Shown: positions 44,936-57,732, counted from the stretch's first letter. The stretch is DNA of 64,000 nt from Diphasiastrum complanatum (GCA_029204225.1 CM055101.1:34103683-34167682), one strand, 5' to 3'. Made by a program: numbers and translations. Notes: generated by a model from the sequence alone, not told the origin.

Positions 44936-46600
44936 CGCCCTCATACCTCTCAACATAAGCACAATGCTCAATCAAAAGGCATAGTGAAATTTTTTTTGTA
45001 AACAATTGTCCATTTTTAGTGATCTTTATATGGTTGCGAAATCAAACTAAAGGGTGACAAGATCATATGCTTTGATACCAAACCTGAAATACTATGGAAA
45101 GAAGTCCTCACCTAATAGGTTCTCCATAACAAATGTTTTAGAATAACATGGAAGCACAATAATAGAAGCAGAGGCTCACCACCCAACCATGAGCATCCAA
45201 TGATATTTGGAGCTCTCTGTTGAACTAGATGAAGCACCATGAAAATTGACATACATAATGGTATATTACATAAGCTATATGCCAACAGACTTTAGAGAAG
45301 AAAAAATCATGAGCATATCAATGTTTTAAAATCAATCTATTCTTGACTTTCAACACTCATTGATTTGTGTTACTAGATCGATCACCCATTCCTCTCAAAA
45401 AATATTTCATCCCTCACTTTTCTAAGTGAGATCTACCTATAGGTGTAGAAGTGGCTAAGCACCTTATCCTAATTTTTTTTTAGCAAGCCACATCCCTTCT
45501 TTGAACCTTTGGCAAAAATTGTTCTCTCTTTCTCAAATTCAAAAATAACGTCAACTTAAGTCTTATGGGCCCATTTAGAACAAACCTATGTTGGATGACT
45601 CAATTTTGATTGTGGATTAGGATTTAGAATCAATAGGGTTCACGCATTTAGGTCCATGATTTTTATAATTGATCATTTGGTGCATTAACCCAAAAGCGTG
45701 TACTAGTGATTGTGACCCATGATGACTCTTGAAGACTCTTGATGACCCTCGATGACTTTGGCAATACATGACTATTTATATACACATTGTAAATAGTACA
45801 TAGTACTTTTAAGTTTGAATAAATATTGTAAATGATATATGTTTGAAGATATCTTTAATGTGGATAATCAAGACCTATTAACAAATGTCTGTGTTGTTTT
45901 GATGTGCACTATTCTTCATAAACAATTGTATGCGACTACCTAATGCATGTATTATTAAAGTATGAGTAGTCTAATATTTATAGATTTTTTCATGGATGTT
46001 TTATTCGAATAATATGATATGCATGGTATGTTGTTCAATCATGCATATTATATCTAAGTAATAATATCTATGCTTATTCATGCTTGTTGTTGGTTTAGAA
46101 AAGTCATGTACATTCAAAATAATGTATATTTTGAGAAAAAAGTGTCAAATTGGGGCCATCATGAAAAGGATTGTAACATTCATGTCTTACCCTGTCAAAC
46201 TCATGGTGGTCTATTTCAAGTTGCATAGAGTAGATCAAAGAATAAATTTGTAAGTTCAACTTTCAAAAAAACATTGTATATTATCAACATGTCATAGATT
46301 GGATCTATGAGTTTTTTTTGTGAGACATTGAGTACATTTGTGAATATTGCTTTGCAACCTTATCTTTTTTATAGGTTAGCATGTCAATTGCATTCTTGAT
46401 AGTACTCAATAGTACACATGATCCAATGTATGTAGCTTGTTGTTCGACCATAAGTTTGTAGTATTATGTACACACAACTAAGATGGTTGTCGTAATTGTT
46501 TACATGTGATTGTGATGATGTACTTTGTACATAACATTTGTTTTGTATGGTGCATGCATTGGTTTGAAGTTACAAAGATGACCCTCATCTCCATAGCCAA
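44936..46600. other. intergenic AT-rich DNA
   Basis: I see no gene or recognisable element in this stretch. Confidence 0.5.
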
Positions 46601-46601
46601 G

Positions 46602-46757
<156 letters not shown>

Positions 46758-46939
46758 GAGGGGGGGGATTGGATCTAGCAATTCAGTTCCTGCCACCATG
46801 TGTACAGCTTCGCCTATAGATTTTGATTCATTCAATAGTATGTATTTTTGTGGATTCTCAAATATTAATAGGATCTCTTGTGACAAAAAAAAAATTGATT
46901 TTTTTAAGAGTGTTTTCAATTTTTTTTTTAATTCAAAGA

Positions 46940-47085
46940 TTCATTCTATTATGGTATGATCAAAAATTGATCAAGTTTCATCATATCTATGTGCTAGTTT
47001 GACTAGCCGTGAGAGAGAAAGAAACTTGTTTAGTTCCAAATCTTTGTGATTTCTTCTTGATTTCATTTGTTGAGTTTCAAGAAAC
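46940..47085 (+). other. leader-like flank of a host copia
   Basis: A primer-site-like TGGTATGATCAAAA lies at about 46954. This flank ends at the LTR boundary of the minus-strand copia (47086). If the inversion at 53672-54626 is undone, it would be followed by a copia gag start in the same orientation. That suggests the large element inserted into the leader of an older plus-strand copia. Confidence 0.35.
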
Positions 47086-47311
47086 TGATGCAAAATCTGC
47101 ACTCAGAAAATGCAAATTCCAACTACTCTGGTGACAAACGGATGGGAGTCTCTCGAACGATTCGCAAAACTTTGGCGAAACTCAAATTATTTCTGTTCGA
47201 GAATAATTCATGTTGGATCAATCAAGCTCTGTAACACAACAAAATGAAATGAGACGAAATCTAGATGAAAACGAAATGAAACCTTAGCGAAGCAAAACTT
47301 AAACGAGCTCT

Positions 47312-49274
47312 TGTCATGTGCCATACCTCTCAATCCAAGCCAAGCAAGCTAGAACAAGGAGGCAACCACCACACCTATGTTGAAGAGAACCAAAGGTGAA
47401 GAATAGCCACAAGCTACCACAAAGCTCATATCAAAGTGTAGCTCAAGAGGAGATGGATTCCATAATAGAGGGTGAGGAGTATTGGAATTCATGTGATGGG
47501 GCACATGAGACCTAGCAAGATCAAGATCCCAAGACTCACATTCACAAAGGAGGAAGAGGAGATGAAGCTCCTAGTTCTCTCAATTGCAAATGAGCCAAAA
47601 GATTCCAAAAATGATGTCTCTTGCCTACTTATAGACAAGCCCCCTAACTAAACTAAACATAACGATCTTGAAGGATAGTTAGCCCTTGTTAAGTATTATT
47701 TAGCCTACATTGGGCCCTTAGTGGTCTATTATCCTTATTAATCACTTTGAAGGGCCTAAAGAGGGAACAGATATCGAATTCAAGCGCAAATAGAATTAAA
47801 ATAAGTGCACAGAAGCAAACGCGCTCGAAATTGATATTGGAGTAGAAAAGAATTTTTTTTTTTCGGGTATCGGTTTCAAGCGCAAATAGGATAGCCGAAA
47901 TTTTTGAATAGTCCACCCACGCTTGAAAGCGATATTGCAAAAAAAAAAAAAAAAAGTTTAAATTTTTTTTTTTGAATATTTTTTTTAAAATGACATAAAT
48001 GGCTTACGAACCTTTCAAAATGAAGAAACTGAAAAAAAAAATTATAGCAAAAAGGAACTTCTTGAAGTGCTTCTCTCTCACCAAGAAATACAAAAGAAAA
48101 TTTCCAGAATTCTAGCAATTCTGACCCAACTTCACTAATTTGAGCATAAATCTCTCAATATTGATCCAAATCACAAAAACTCAGTACCTCTGAAACGCTA
48201 AGAACAAGCTCTTTAGGCTATGAATCAGATCAATAATTGAAGGTGATTTGTTAGGTCAAATTTAGAACAGAATATGTCTAAAAATTTTGAAGAAAGAAAA
48301 CTAGTGAAACTAGAGCTTGAAACCATATATACATATATGTATATGTATATATATATACATATATATATATGTATATATATATACGGATGAAAGACTCAAA
48401 TCAAATCTGAAAAATTCAAACAAAGTAAAAACGAATTTGTAATCACCTATTTTGACAGCTTTTGGAAAAATTGCAACAACTTTTGCATCCCTTACCCAAA
48501 TTGCTTGCAAATTGGTGGAAATGAAAGATAAACCAAGGCTCTGAAAGTGTATGGATTAAAATTAGAAATAAAAAATGAAGATATTTGCTAAAAATGAGTC
48601 TAAACAGACCTAAAAATTCAAAAGTTAGAAATTAGCAAAAAGAAAGCTACAAAAGCAATAAACTCTTCAAATGAAATGAGATTCATGCTGAATCAAATGA
48701 TTATTGGATCTTAAGATTTGATAACACAAATTCATGTGCCATACCTCTCAATCCAAGCCAAGCAAGCTAGAACAAGGAGGCAACCACCACACCTATGTTG
48801 AACCAAAGATGAAGAATAACCACAAGCTACCACAAAGCTCATATCAAAGTGAAGCTCAAGAGGAGATGGATTCCATAATAGAGGGTGAGGAGTACATGAA
48901 TTCATGTGATGGCCCACATGAGACCTAGGAAGATCAAGATATCAAGACTCACATTCACAAAGGAGGAAGAGGAGATGAAGCTCCTAGTTCTTTCAATTGC
49001 AAATGAGCTAAAAGATTCCAAAAATGATGTCTCTTGCCTACTTATAGACAAGCCCCCTAACTTAACTAAACATAACTATCTTGAAGGATATTTAGCCCTT
49101 GTTAAGTATTATTTAGCCTACATTGGGCCCTTAGTGGCCTATTATCCTTATTAATTACTCTAAAGGGCCTAAAGAGGGAACCGCCTTGTTCTTAAGGCTA
49201 ATAGCTCCTTTTGAGCCTACAAAGCTTACAATGGATAGCATTAAGAAACACTGATGTATTAGAAGTACATGACA
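47312..49274 (-). mobile_element. short non-autonomous LTR element inserted in the copia LTR
   Basis: 1963 bp bounded by TGTCATGT...ACATGACA ends and a perfect 5-bp target duplication GCTCT (47307-47311 and 49275-49279). The empty site is visible in the other LTR near 53472. The right LTR is 48732-49274 (543 bp). The left LTR is 47312-47768 and lacks the 93 bp that would lie at its inner end. Orientation is minus: next to the right LTR a decayed primer site TGTTATCAAATC resembles TGGTATCAGAGC. The internal 960 bp is noncoding, with A/T tracts and a palindromic TA run at 48329-48382. It is a deletion derivative with no proteins. Confidence 0.85.
48329..48382. repeat. TATA-rich palindromic microsatellite
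   Basis: Alternating TA and TATG/CATA units form imperfect palindromes inside the short LTR element. Confidence 0.85.
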
Positions 49275-50139
49275 GCTCTGATATTGATTCATGCTGGAAG
49301 CATAGAGATCGCGAAACAAAACGAAACACGAAGTGAAGTGAAAAATATTCGTGAATAAAATCAATTCGTCAGGAATTCAAATATGATTGCTGGTCACTGC
49401 CGGCTATATCATTCCTACAATCCTTCAGAGTGTAGACAGACATTGTTGATCTACGTTAACATATTAATATAGCATTCAACAAAATCAAACCAATGTGCAG
49501 AATTAAGCAAACAAGTGAATCAGATATACGAATAAGACAAAAAATTATTCGAGATCATACAATCATACAAAATAATATGTGGATAACAACTACGATATTA
49601 TCTATTGATTTTTGAAATTTCTGAATGACGTGAGAGAAATACAGTTCTCTCACAATTTGTGTCTCGCTTACTAGCAGACTTTTGGATCTACAGATCCTCT
49701 ACAAAATTGTCTCGCTCACAGACGGACATGTATTCTATATATTTTTGTCTACTTACAATTTTATGCATCAAGTAGAAAGTATATAGTTCGCAAACTTTTT
49801 CACGTCGCATCGTGTAACTTCCAAATCAGAAAGATTAGACATCTACAACTAATCACGAATTACAAGAGTGGCAGATTAGCCATGATCTAGAGTACTTCTG
49901 CTGATGTCATGATATCTGATCAAATACTTATTCCCCAATGTACTTGACTGATCTTCTTGGTCCTTTGAAGAGCACGACTGATTTTGTGTTGCGAACAATT
50001 TTGTGTCATGTCATGTCGTGTTTTGTCGTGTCGTGTTTTGTCAAAAATTCAGGATTGAAAGCTAGAAAAGCTTTGGCAATAGAAACGGTTTGTTTCTTTA
50101 GCTCCCTCTCAAAGCATGATAGCTTGACGACTCCCCAAG

Positions 50140-53060
50140 AACAGACCTTTGTCTAAGGCCTTTGTCAAAATGTCAACAACCATGTCTTTCGTTCCAATGA
50201 AAGTAGTATACAGCATTTCTTCCTGATCGGATCCCTTATCAAGTGGTACTTTATTGCAATGTGTTTCGTCCTTGAATGAAACACGGGATCTTTTGTTAGA
50301 TGTATTGCAGATGTGTTGTCTATCTGCAAAACTAGAGGTTCATTTCTCGTTTCGTCCAGTTCATCAAGAATCTGTTTGAGCCAAATTATTTCATTAGCCA
50401 TGATGCTGCAACGTACTTTGCTTCGCAGGATGACTAAGCCACGATGGTCTGCTTCTTGCTGACCCAGAGAATTGCTGCTCCTGACGCAATGGTGCATCCT
50501 CTTGAGACACTTTTGCAGTCGTCCTTGAGAGATGCCCAGCTAGCATCACTGTAGGAAAGCATCTGGAACCCTACATCATGAGAATAACACAAACCAAAAT
50601 CTTTTGCTAATTGAAGATATTGCAAAATTTGTTTTGCAATCTTCCAATGTGTAAAGCCTAAATTCGTGTAGGATTGGCTCAGCAATGTCAGGACGTGTGT
50701 TATCTACAAGGTACATCAACAATCCTATCAGTTTCATGTATGGTGTGAGTTGCATCAATTCTCTTTCTTCTTCAGTTCTCGAACAATTTTCATTTGTCAG
50801 GACTATTCCTACAAGCATTGGAGTATTTTCTCCTTTGCAATTCAGCATCTCAAAATTTTCTAGGATTTTTTGGGTATATCTAGAGTGATGAAGGTACAAT
50901 TTACGTCCCTCATAGTCTCTATCAATCTGTAAGCCAAGGTAGCACCTGGCTTCTCCCAGATATTCAATCTCAAAATGTTTCGAGATATCATTCTTCACTT
51001 CAGCAATAAGCTTCTCACTCTTGCAGAGTATCAGAGTGTCGTCCACATACACAGGTACAATGATGATTTTTCCATCTGTAATTCTTACATACACATTGAA
51101 ATCAGCCATTAGTGGCTTGAATCTTAAGGATTTTAGGGCTTGATCTTTCTTCTTGTACCATTGTCGTGCTGTCTACTTTAGACCGCATATACTCCTATGC
51201 ATTCTGCATGCATAAGTAAGAAGTGAATTCGAGATATAGCCTAAGGATTGATCCATGTAGACCTCTTCGTTTAACTCACCATGCAAGAAGGCTGTCTCCT
51301 CGTCCACGATGTGAATCCTGAGATCATAAGCAACTGCATATGCAAATAGTAAACGTAGGGACGAATGTTTCACAACAGGAGAGAAGGTCTCAAAATAGTC
51401 AATACCATATCTCTAAGAGAATCCCTTCGCTACAAGTCTTGCCTTATACTTTGAGACATCTCCATCCATTCCATACTTCAGCTTGTATACCCACTTGCAT
51501 TTTACAGTCTTACGTACGCTTATCTGGTAATGGCTACAATGTCCATACCTGGTTCTTCTGCATGGATTTCATCTCCTCATTCATGGCTTGGATTCATTTG
51601 TCCTTCTCTGGACATTCAATTGCTTCCTTGAATGTCTGTGGTTCACCACTGAATCCACAAAACTCTTCTGTTGTAGAAGTTGACCTGCCTGGAACATACC
51701 TTGCTTGCACTTTTCGTTGTCTTGTCGACCTTCTAGGAGATCCTCCGAGAACTGCAATGCCTTTGTCTTTATCTGCTCTGCTAGGCCCAGAACCATTTCA
51801 GTTTACAGGTACTGTAGCAGTAGGTTGTCTCTCAAAACTTTCTTTGTCTGATTTGTCACTCGAATGCAAAGCGACTCAAACATCTTCGTCTGAGTGTTTG
51901 TCCTCTGCTCCCTCTGTCACAGTTGGCAGATCATAGAACTATCTTTCAAGAACTTCATAACTGATAAGATCATTGTTGGCCATTGTTCTGCTCTCATCAA
52001 ATTTGACATTTTTTACTATCTTCACAGTGTTTGTCTCTGGCAGATAAACTCTATAGTATGACAAATTATTGTCATATCCTACAAGATATCCCTATTCTAC
52101 TTTCTCATCAAGCTTCTTTCAAAGCTTTTCAGGAACATGTGCATAAGCTGCATAGCCAAAGATTCGGATGTGAGTCAGATTGGGTGTTCGACTACCCCAC
52201 CATAATGCGTGTGGTGTCATGTGAGGAACACTAGACTTTCTTAGTCATGTTCTGAATGTAAGCAGCTGTAGTTACTACTTCAATCCACAACACTCTCGGA
52301 GCTTTTGAGTAGGCCGTCATGCATCTGGTACAGGGTCCTGTTCTTTCTTTCTGCAACACCGTTGTGCTGCGGTGTGTAAGATGCAATCCTTCTGTGAATG
52401 ATACCATGATCATTGCAGAAGTCAGTGAATCGATTCAAGATGTATTCTCCACCTCAATTTGTTCTGATCTGCTTCACTTTATTACCGATGCATGTTTCTT
52501 ATTCACATACTCTGTGAATTTGTCAAATGCTTCTGATTTATTGTGAATAAAACAGACTTTGGCAAATTTACTATAATCATCAATAAAGGTAATGTAATAT
52601 TTTGAGTGTCATTGTAGGATCCTTTGCTAGCAGTGTCCTGGTTGTCTGGAAGGATCTTGGTAAGGCTCTCAACAGATCAGTGAGCTGCTTCTCTGCTGAC
52701 ACTGCATTTTCTGCTCTAGAACTATATAGTGAAAGGAGATCCTTCATCTTCCTAATAAAGGAAGTGAGGTCTTTGTCATCCAACTGCAGGTTTGTCAGCT
52801 GATCTTCAAGTATCATTATTTGACTGTGTGATTTCGTCTTAAATCTTGTGAGTAGAGTGTCCTACATTTCTTTTACCTTAGAGAGTGTAACCAGGTCAAG
52901 TGTCTGGCTATCGTCGATGGTTGATGATAACAAGGCTACTGACTCGTCATTCTTCTCCCTCCATTCGCATAGCTCCTTGCCTATTGTTGTAGGCATCTCC
53001 TCAGTGCCATCTACCCAAGGGAATAATCCTTCTCCCTTTAGTATCAGCAAAGTCAACCTT
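50140..53060 (-). pseudogene. copia gag-integrase-RT-RNase H relic
   Basis: Read on the minus strand. Gag comes first (53060-52610: GLFPWVDGTEEM, then LTSFIRKMKDLLSLYSS). It joins directly, near 52605, to the integrase core (DDYSKFAKV segment, then the NGVAER-type region to about 52200). Next is the integrase C-terminus, then RT with HIVDEETAFLHGEL and EEVYMDQ (51373-51173). The YVDDTLIL box and RPDIA region follow (51109-50576). RNase H comes last, with SDASWASLKDDCKS, and ASGAAILWVSKKQT and IDNTSAIHL (50685-50165). The nucleocapsid, the protease and the first integrase Asp are missing. Many stops are present. Confidence 0.85.
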
Positions 53061-53239
53061 CCATGCTAGGAAGTTAGATATTCTTGATGAATCTAGGACT
53101 GTACAGATCTTGGATTGTATGCTCTTTATTGAAGCCATTGCTCCAAAATTTGTGTTCTCACTTGTTGATGGTTCTTTGTTTGAATGCTTAGCCTCTTGGA
53201 TCTGATAGCTTTTTCGGCTATGTCAAACATTGATAAGGT

Positions 53240-53252
53240 GGCTCTAATATCA
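53240..53252 (-). promoter_or_regulatory. decayed primer-binding site of the minus copia
   Basis: The minus strand reads TGATATTAGAGCCACC one base after the LTR end, which is TGGTATCAGAGCC with two changes. It fixes the element's orientation. Confidence 0.75.
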
Positions 53253-53253
53253 T

Positions 53254-53671
53254 TGATGCGAAATCTGCACTCAAAAAATGCAAATTTTAGCTAGAACTCT
53301 GGTGACAAACTGATGGGAGTCTCTTGAATGATTCGTGAAACTCGAATTATTTCTGTTTGAGAATAATTCATGTTGGATCAATCAAGCTCTGTAACAACAA
53401 CAAAACAAAATGAGACGAAATCTAGATGAAAACGAAACGAAACGAAACGAACGAAGCGAAACTTAAACGAGCTTTGATATTGATTCATGTTGGAAGCATA
53501 GAGATTGCAAAATGAAACGAAACATGAATCAAAGCGGAAAATATTCACGAATGAAATCAGTTTGTCAGGAACTCAGATATAATTGTTGGTCACTACCGAC
53601 TATATCATTCCTACAATCCTTCAAAGTGTAGACAGACATTGCTGATCTATGTTAACAGATTAATATAGCAT
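53254..53671 (-). repeat. 5' LTR of the minus copia, downstream part
   Basis: 418 bp collinear with 47086-47311 plus 49280-49475. Homology stops exactly after AATATAGCAT. The rest of this LTR is found inverted at 53833-54626. A (CGAAA)n-like cluster lies at 53434-53464. Confidence 0.85.
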
Positions 53672-53832
53672 CTGTCAACTCATTCATCTCAAGTAGAGAC
53701 TATCACCTTCCAAGTTGAATAGTTGCTTGAGGTAAGCCTGTCATTGCTCTCCAACATTAAACCTCCATTTGTTGCCATGTTGCAATGATTGATGAATTTT
53801 CTTCAAACTTGTTCAATGCACTTAGCACTCTC
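53672..53832 (-). pseudogene. copia gag start (inside an inverted segment)
   Basis: The minus-strand frame begins ATGGCAACAAATGGAGGTTT and encodes MATNGGLMLESNDRLTSSNY plus STWKV, the N-terminus of a UBN2-type copia gag. It stops after about 27 codons. This is not the gag of the surrounding minus copia, whose own start (SIKSIQSKICTVLD) lies near 53145. It is probably host sequence carried in the inversion. Confidence 0.65.
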
Positions 53833-54626
53833 TGAAGAAACAAAACATTTCTATTGCCAAAGCTTTGCTAGCTTTCAATCCTAAATTTTTGACAAAAGAC
53901 GACACGACACAACACGACACGAAATTGTTCGTGACACAGAATCAGTCGTGCTCCTCAAAGGACCAAGAAGATTAGCCAAGTACCATGGGATACAAGTATT
54001 TGATCAGATATTATGACATCAGCATACGTACTTTAGATCGTGGCTAATATGCCACTCTTGTAATCCGTGATTAGTTGTAGATGTTTAATCTTTCTGATCT
54101 GGAAGTTACACGATGCGACGAGAAAAAGTTCGCGAACTATATACTTTCTACTTGATGCATAAAATTGTAAGTAGACAAAAATATACTAAATACATGTCCG
54201 CTTGTGAGCGAGACAATTTTGTAGAGGATCTGTAGATCCAGAAGTCCGCTAGTAAGCGAGACACGAATCGTGGGAGAACTATATTTCTCTCATGTCAATG
54301 CACTGCGTGGATCTGTCATGAAGTGCTAGAAATCAAGAAAATCACTAGATAATATTGTAGCTGTTATGCACATATTTAGGATCTGTAGATCCATAAGTTT
54401 ACTAATAAGCGAGACACAAATTGTGGGAGAACTGTATTTCTCTCATGTCAATGCACTGCGTGGATCTGTCATGAAGTGATAGAAATCAAGAAAATCACTA
54501 GATAATATTGTAGCTGCTATGCACATATTATTTTGTATGATTGTATGATCTCGAATAAATTTTTGTCTGGTATTATTCGTGGATTCACTTGTTTATTCAA
54601 TTTCGCACATTGGTTTAATTCTGTTG
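53833..54626 (+). repeat. inverted upstream part of the 5' LTR
   Basis: The plus strand reads TGAAGAAACAAAAC... and matches the minus strand of 50100-49477 to within one base of the break in the other half. It contains a 153-bp internal tandem duplication (54226-54378 and 54379-54531). Confidence 0.85.
54226..54531. repeat. 153-bp tandem duplication within the LTR
   Basis: Two adjacent copies starting GGATCTGTAGATCCA. Most differences are C/T or G/A, including two CpG sites in copy one that are CpA or TpG in copy two. The other LTR (49545-49700) has one unit only. Confidence 0.9.
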
Positions 54627-55411
<785 letters not shown>

Positions 55412-55599
55412 GAATGGTACCCAATTTCATTTTATTCCTTTTGGTTTCTAATACTTTACAAGCCATGTGACCCTTTATGGCTTTTGGAGGGAAATTTTTA
55501 AACCACCAAATGCATTTAATACCACCTCAATGGTCAAGATCATCAACATACTATCCTATGCACATGATCATTTGCTTCTTCTACACTTTTTCAGACTGG

Positions 55600-55740
55600 T
55601 ATCACCTATATAAGGAGGGCACAGTGCTCCTACCTTCCCATGACCTCTCTCTTCTCTTCTCCTTCTTCTGGCAAACCAAAGGTTGCAGTGTTGGTGCCTA
55701 CATTTCAACAATTGAAGAGCTACCTCCGGATAACACTGGT
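55600..55740 (+). promoter_or_regulatory. candidate core promoter, first exon and splice donor
   Basis: A strong plant-style TATA box CTATATAAGG (TATATAAG 55607-55614) is followed at the usual distance by a CT-rich leader (55640-55670). An ACTG/GTAAGT 5' splice site lies at 55738/55739. A frame open through it (55477-55833) has no recognised domain. No clear downstream exon is found before the CACTA-like element. It could be the start of a noncoding transcript. Confidence 0.4.
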
Positions 55741-55839
55741 AAGTCGCCTTCATACCTATCCACTCTTGCTATGGATACACTGATATCTGAAGTAATGATA
55801 GCATTTTATTGCATCGTTAATAATGCATTATGATTTACG

Positions 55840-56980
55840 AATATATGCATGAGGAAAATGCGCTTACTATAGCATCGCTGATAGCAAGAATATTTGCTTC
55901 AAATAATCCAATTTGAGGGAGCTATTGCTGGTCAGCAGATTGGTATGAATGACAAATTGGCATACTAACAATAATGTGTGCATGAATGAGCGCTGCACAC
56001 AGCATGTAATCGTTGTAGGGAACTTCAATTTTTTTGGCTTACACACCATCACGATTATGGAGAAGCAAAGGCAATGTTGCAAACGTTGATAATCACGAGT
56101 AGGAAGCGCTAATAAGCACTGATAATTGTTGCTAATCATATGCAGTTATGATAATGAGAGTAACTCGCTACCATATCAGCAAGATAGCCACTCACTCATC
56201 TGAGTTTTTGTGTATGATCATCTCTGACAATGAATGGTACACCCTTATCACTTTTTTGTTCTCAATACAAATTTGAGTAAGCTTACTTTTCTTGCTCAAA
56301 CATAATTTTCCTTTCATGATGTAAATATTGGCTCGAGCTTTGCTCCTGAATGCAGAAATCAGATCTTGAAGAGTTTTGAAGTCTTCAGCTATCAATTTTC
56401 CTGGAAGTTGCAGCATAACAAGTGCAACATTTTATACAATTTTGATCGTAACATTATCGAAGGCCTAAATTGCCTTTGTAGTTTTTATTTTAAGAAATTG
56501 TATAAGACACTTGACATGATGTATTTTAACAGGAAATTTGAGATGCAATCGAGCCTTGTATTCACCTTATTGTGTATGAGAATTCTTTTGGTCCATTTGA
56601 TTGGGTGGTTTGTTGCTTTAATTTTGGACTGAAATCCTTTAATCGTACTAATTATAAGTGATCGATATGTGTAGGCTATCTAAGAGTTGTTCCAAATGTT
56701 TGCAATAGAGATAGTTTGTATGTATACTTGAATATGGAACTGTGATTGTTGGATTCCTTACATAGAGATATTGTACATGGTGAGCAAAAAGGGGTTCAAT
56801 CTGAGTCCTTATAACTAACTGACAAATTGACAAACTACGCCAAGATATATAGAAGTTGAGACCCCTTGTTAACTTTTAAAGGTGTTGCATTTTCTAGTAC
56901 GGACTCGGATTGAATCCCTAGCTTTATGCTATGGAATCCATGAAGCCTCACACCATCAATTGTTTGCACATCAAGCTCCA
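55840..56980. other. intergenic DNA
   Basis: Short unconserved frames only; no recognised feature. Confidence 0.45.
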
Positions 56981-56990
56981 CAACGGTTTA

Positions 56991-57732
56991 CACTACAAGG
57001 TTATAAGAAATGTGCAAGGCCAATTATTTATTTCCGTAATTTTAGCCAAAATTTGTCTCCAAAATAGTCGAGACTGCCCAATAATTGCAAACAAATCTGC
57101 AATTTTGGACAAACACTTGGGGACATTTTTGCAATTGTATTGGTGACATTTTCTGAAATTTTCGCCAACAACTTGCGAATATTTATTCAACACCATAGCA
57201 ACCTATAGATAGGAAGCATTGAGTGCAAGGCTTAGCAACACTCATTTGTGACTAATTTATTTTTTTGGCAAAAATTGCCAAAACAATTGCGGAAATTCAT
57301 TTCCACAATTCTTTTTCAGAATAGTGTATAAAAATTGCGAAAAATAAATCTGCAATTTACTATTGCAGATTTATTTTTCGCAATTTTTTTTCGCAATTTT
57401 TGTTAAAACAATTGCGGAAAAATATCCGCAATTTTTGCCACAACAATTGTGGAAATGAATTTCTGCAATTTTTTTGACAGTTTTTGCCCAAAAACTTTGG
57501 CAAAAAATATCAGCCAAACAAATTGCAGAAATAAATCTGCAATTATCATGCCAAAAAATTGCAGGTGGGTTTCCGCAATTTTTTTATTGTTGATTTAGCC
57601 CTAAAAATTGAGGAAAATTAGCCAAAAAAATTGCGGGACCAAAACTACGGATTTGCAAAAAAAAATTGCAGAAACCATTTCCGCAATTTTTGCCATTTTT
57701 TTCCGTAATTTTTGCCACCTTTTCTTGTAGTA
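56991..57732. mobile_element. CACTA-like non-autonomous DNA transposon
   Basis: The left end reads CACTACAAGG (56991) and the right end reads CTTTTCTTGTAGTA (57719-57732). This is the plant CACTA terminal sequence CACTACAAGAAAA on opposite strands with one terminal base altered. Between them, motifs of the form ATTGCGGAAA and TTTCCGCAAT, plus variants, occur many times in both orientations, as expected of CACTA subterminal arrays. A perfect 27-bp hairpin is at 57330-57388. There is no transposase. The flanking triplets (TTA, TAT) do not match, so ends have decayed. About 740 bp. Confidence 0.6.
57330..57388. repeat. perfect 27-bp hairpin
   Basis: Arms 57330-57356 and 57362-57388 are exact reverse complements around a 5-base loop. 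It sits in the subterminal region of the CACTA-like element. Confidence 0.95.

Larger units (their letters stand above)
47086..50100 (-). repeat. 3' LTR of minus-strand copia (split by an insertion)
   Basis: It consists of 47086-47311 plus 49280-50100, about 1047 bp without the insertion. The minus-strand start at 50100 follows a polypurine tract (GAGAGGGAGC on the minus strand, 50110-50101). The end at 47086 reads GCATCA on the minus strand. It is collinear with the 5' LTR pieces at 53254-53671 and, inverted, 53833-54626. TGTCGTGTTTTG-type repeats lie near 50005-50042. Confidence 0.85.

Noticed and set aside
51340-51936. 198-codon plus-strand frame
   Set aside because: It is antisense to a copia pol relic, has no domain, and the minus strand explains the sequence.
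55477-55833. 118-codon frame as a gene
   Set aside because: No domain, and it spans a strong TATA box and splice donor; better read as promoter and first exon.
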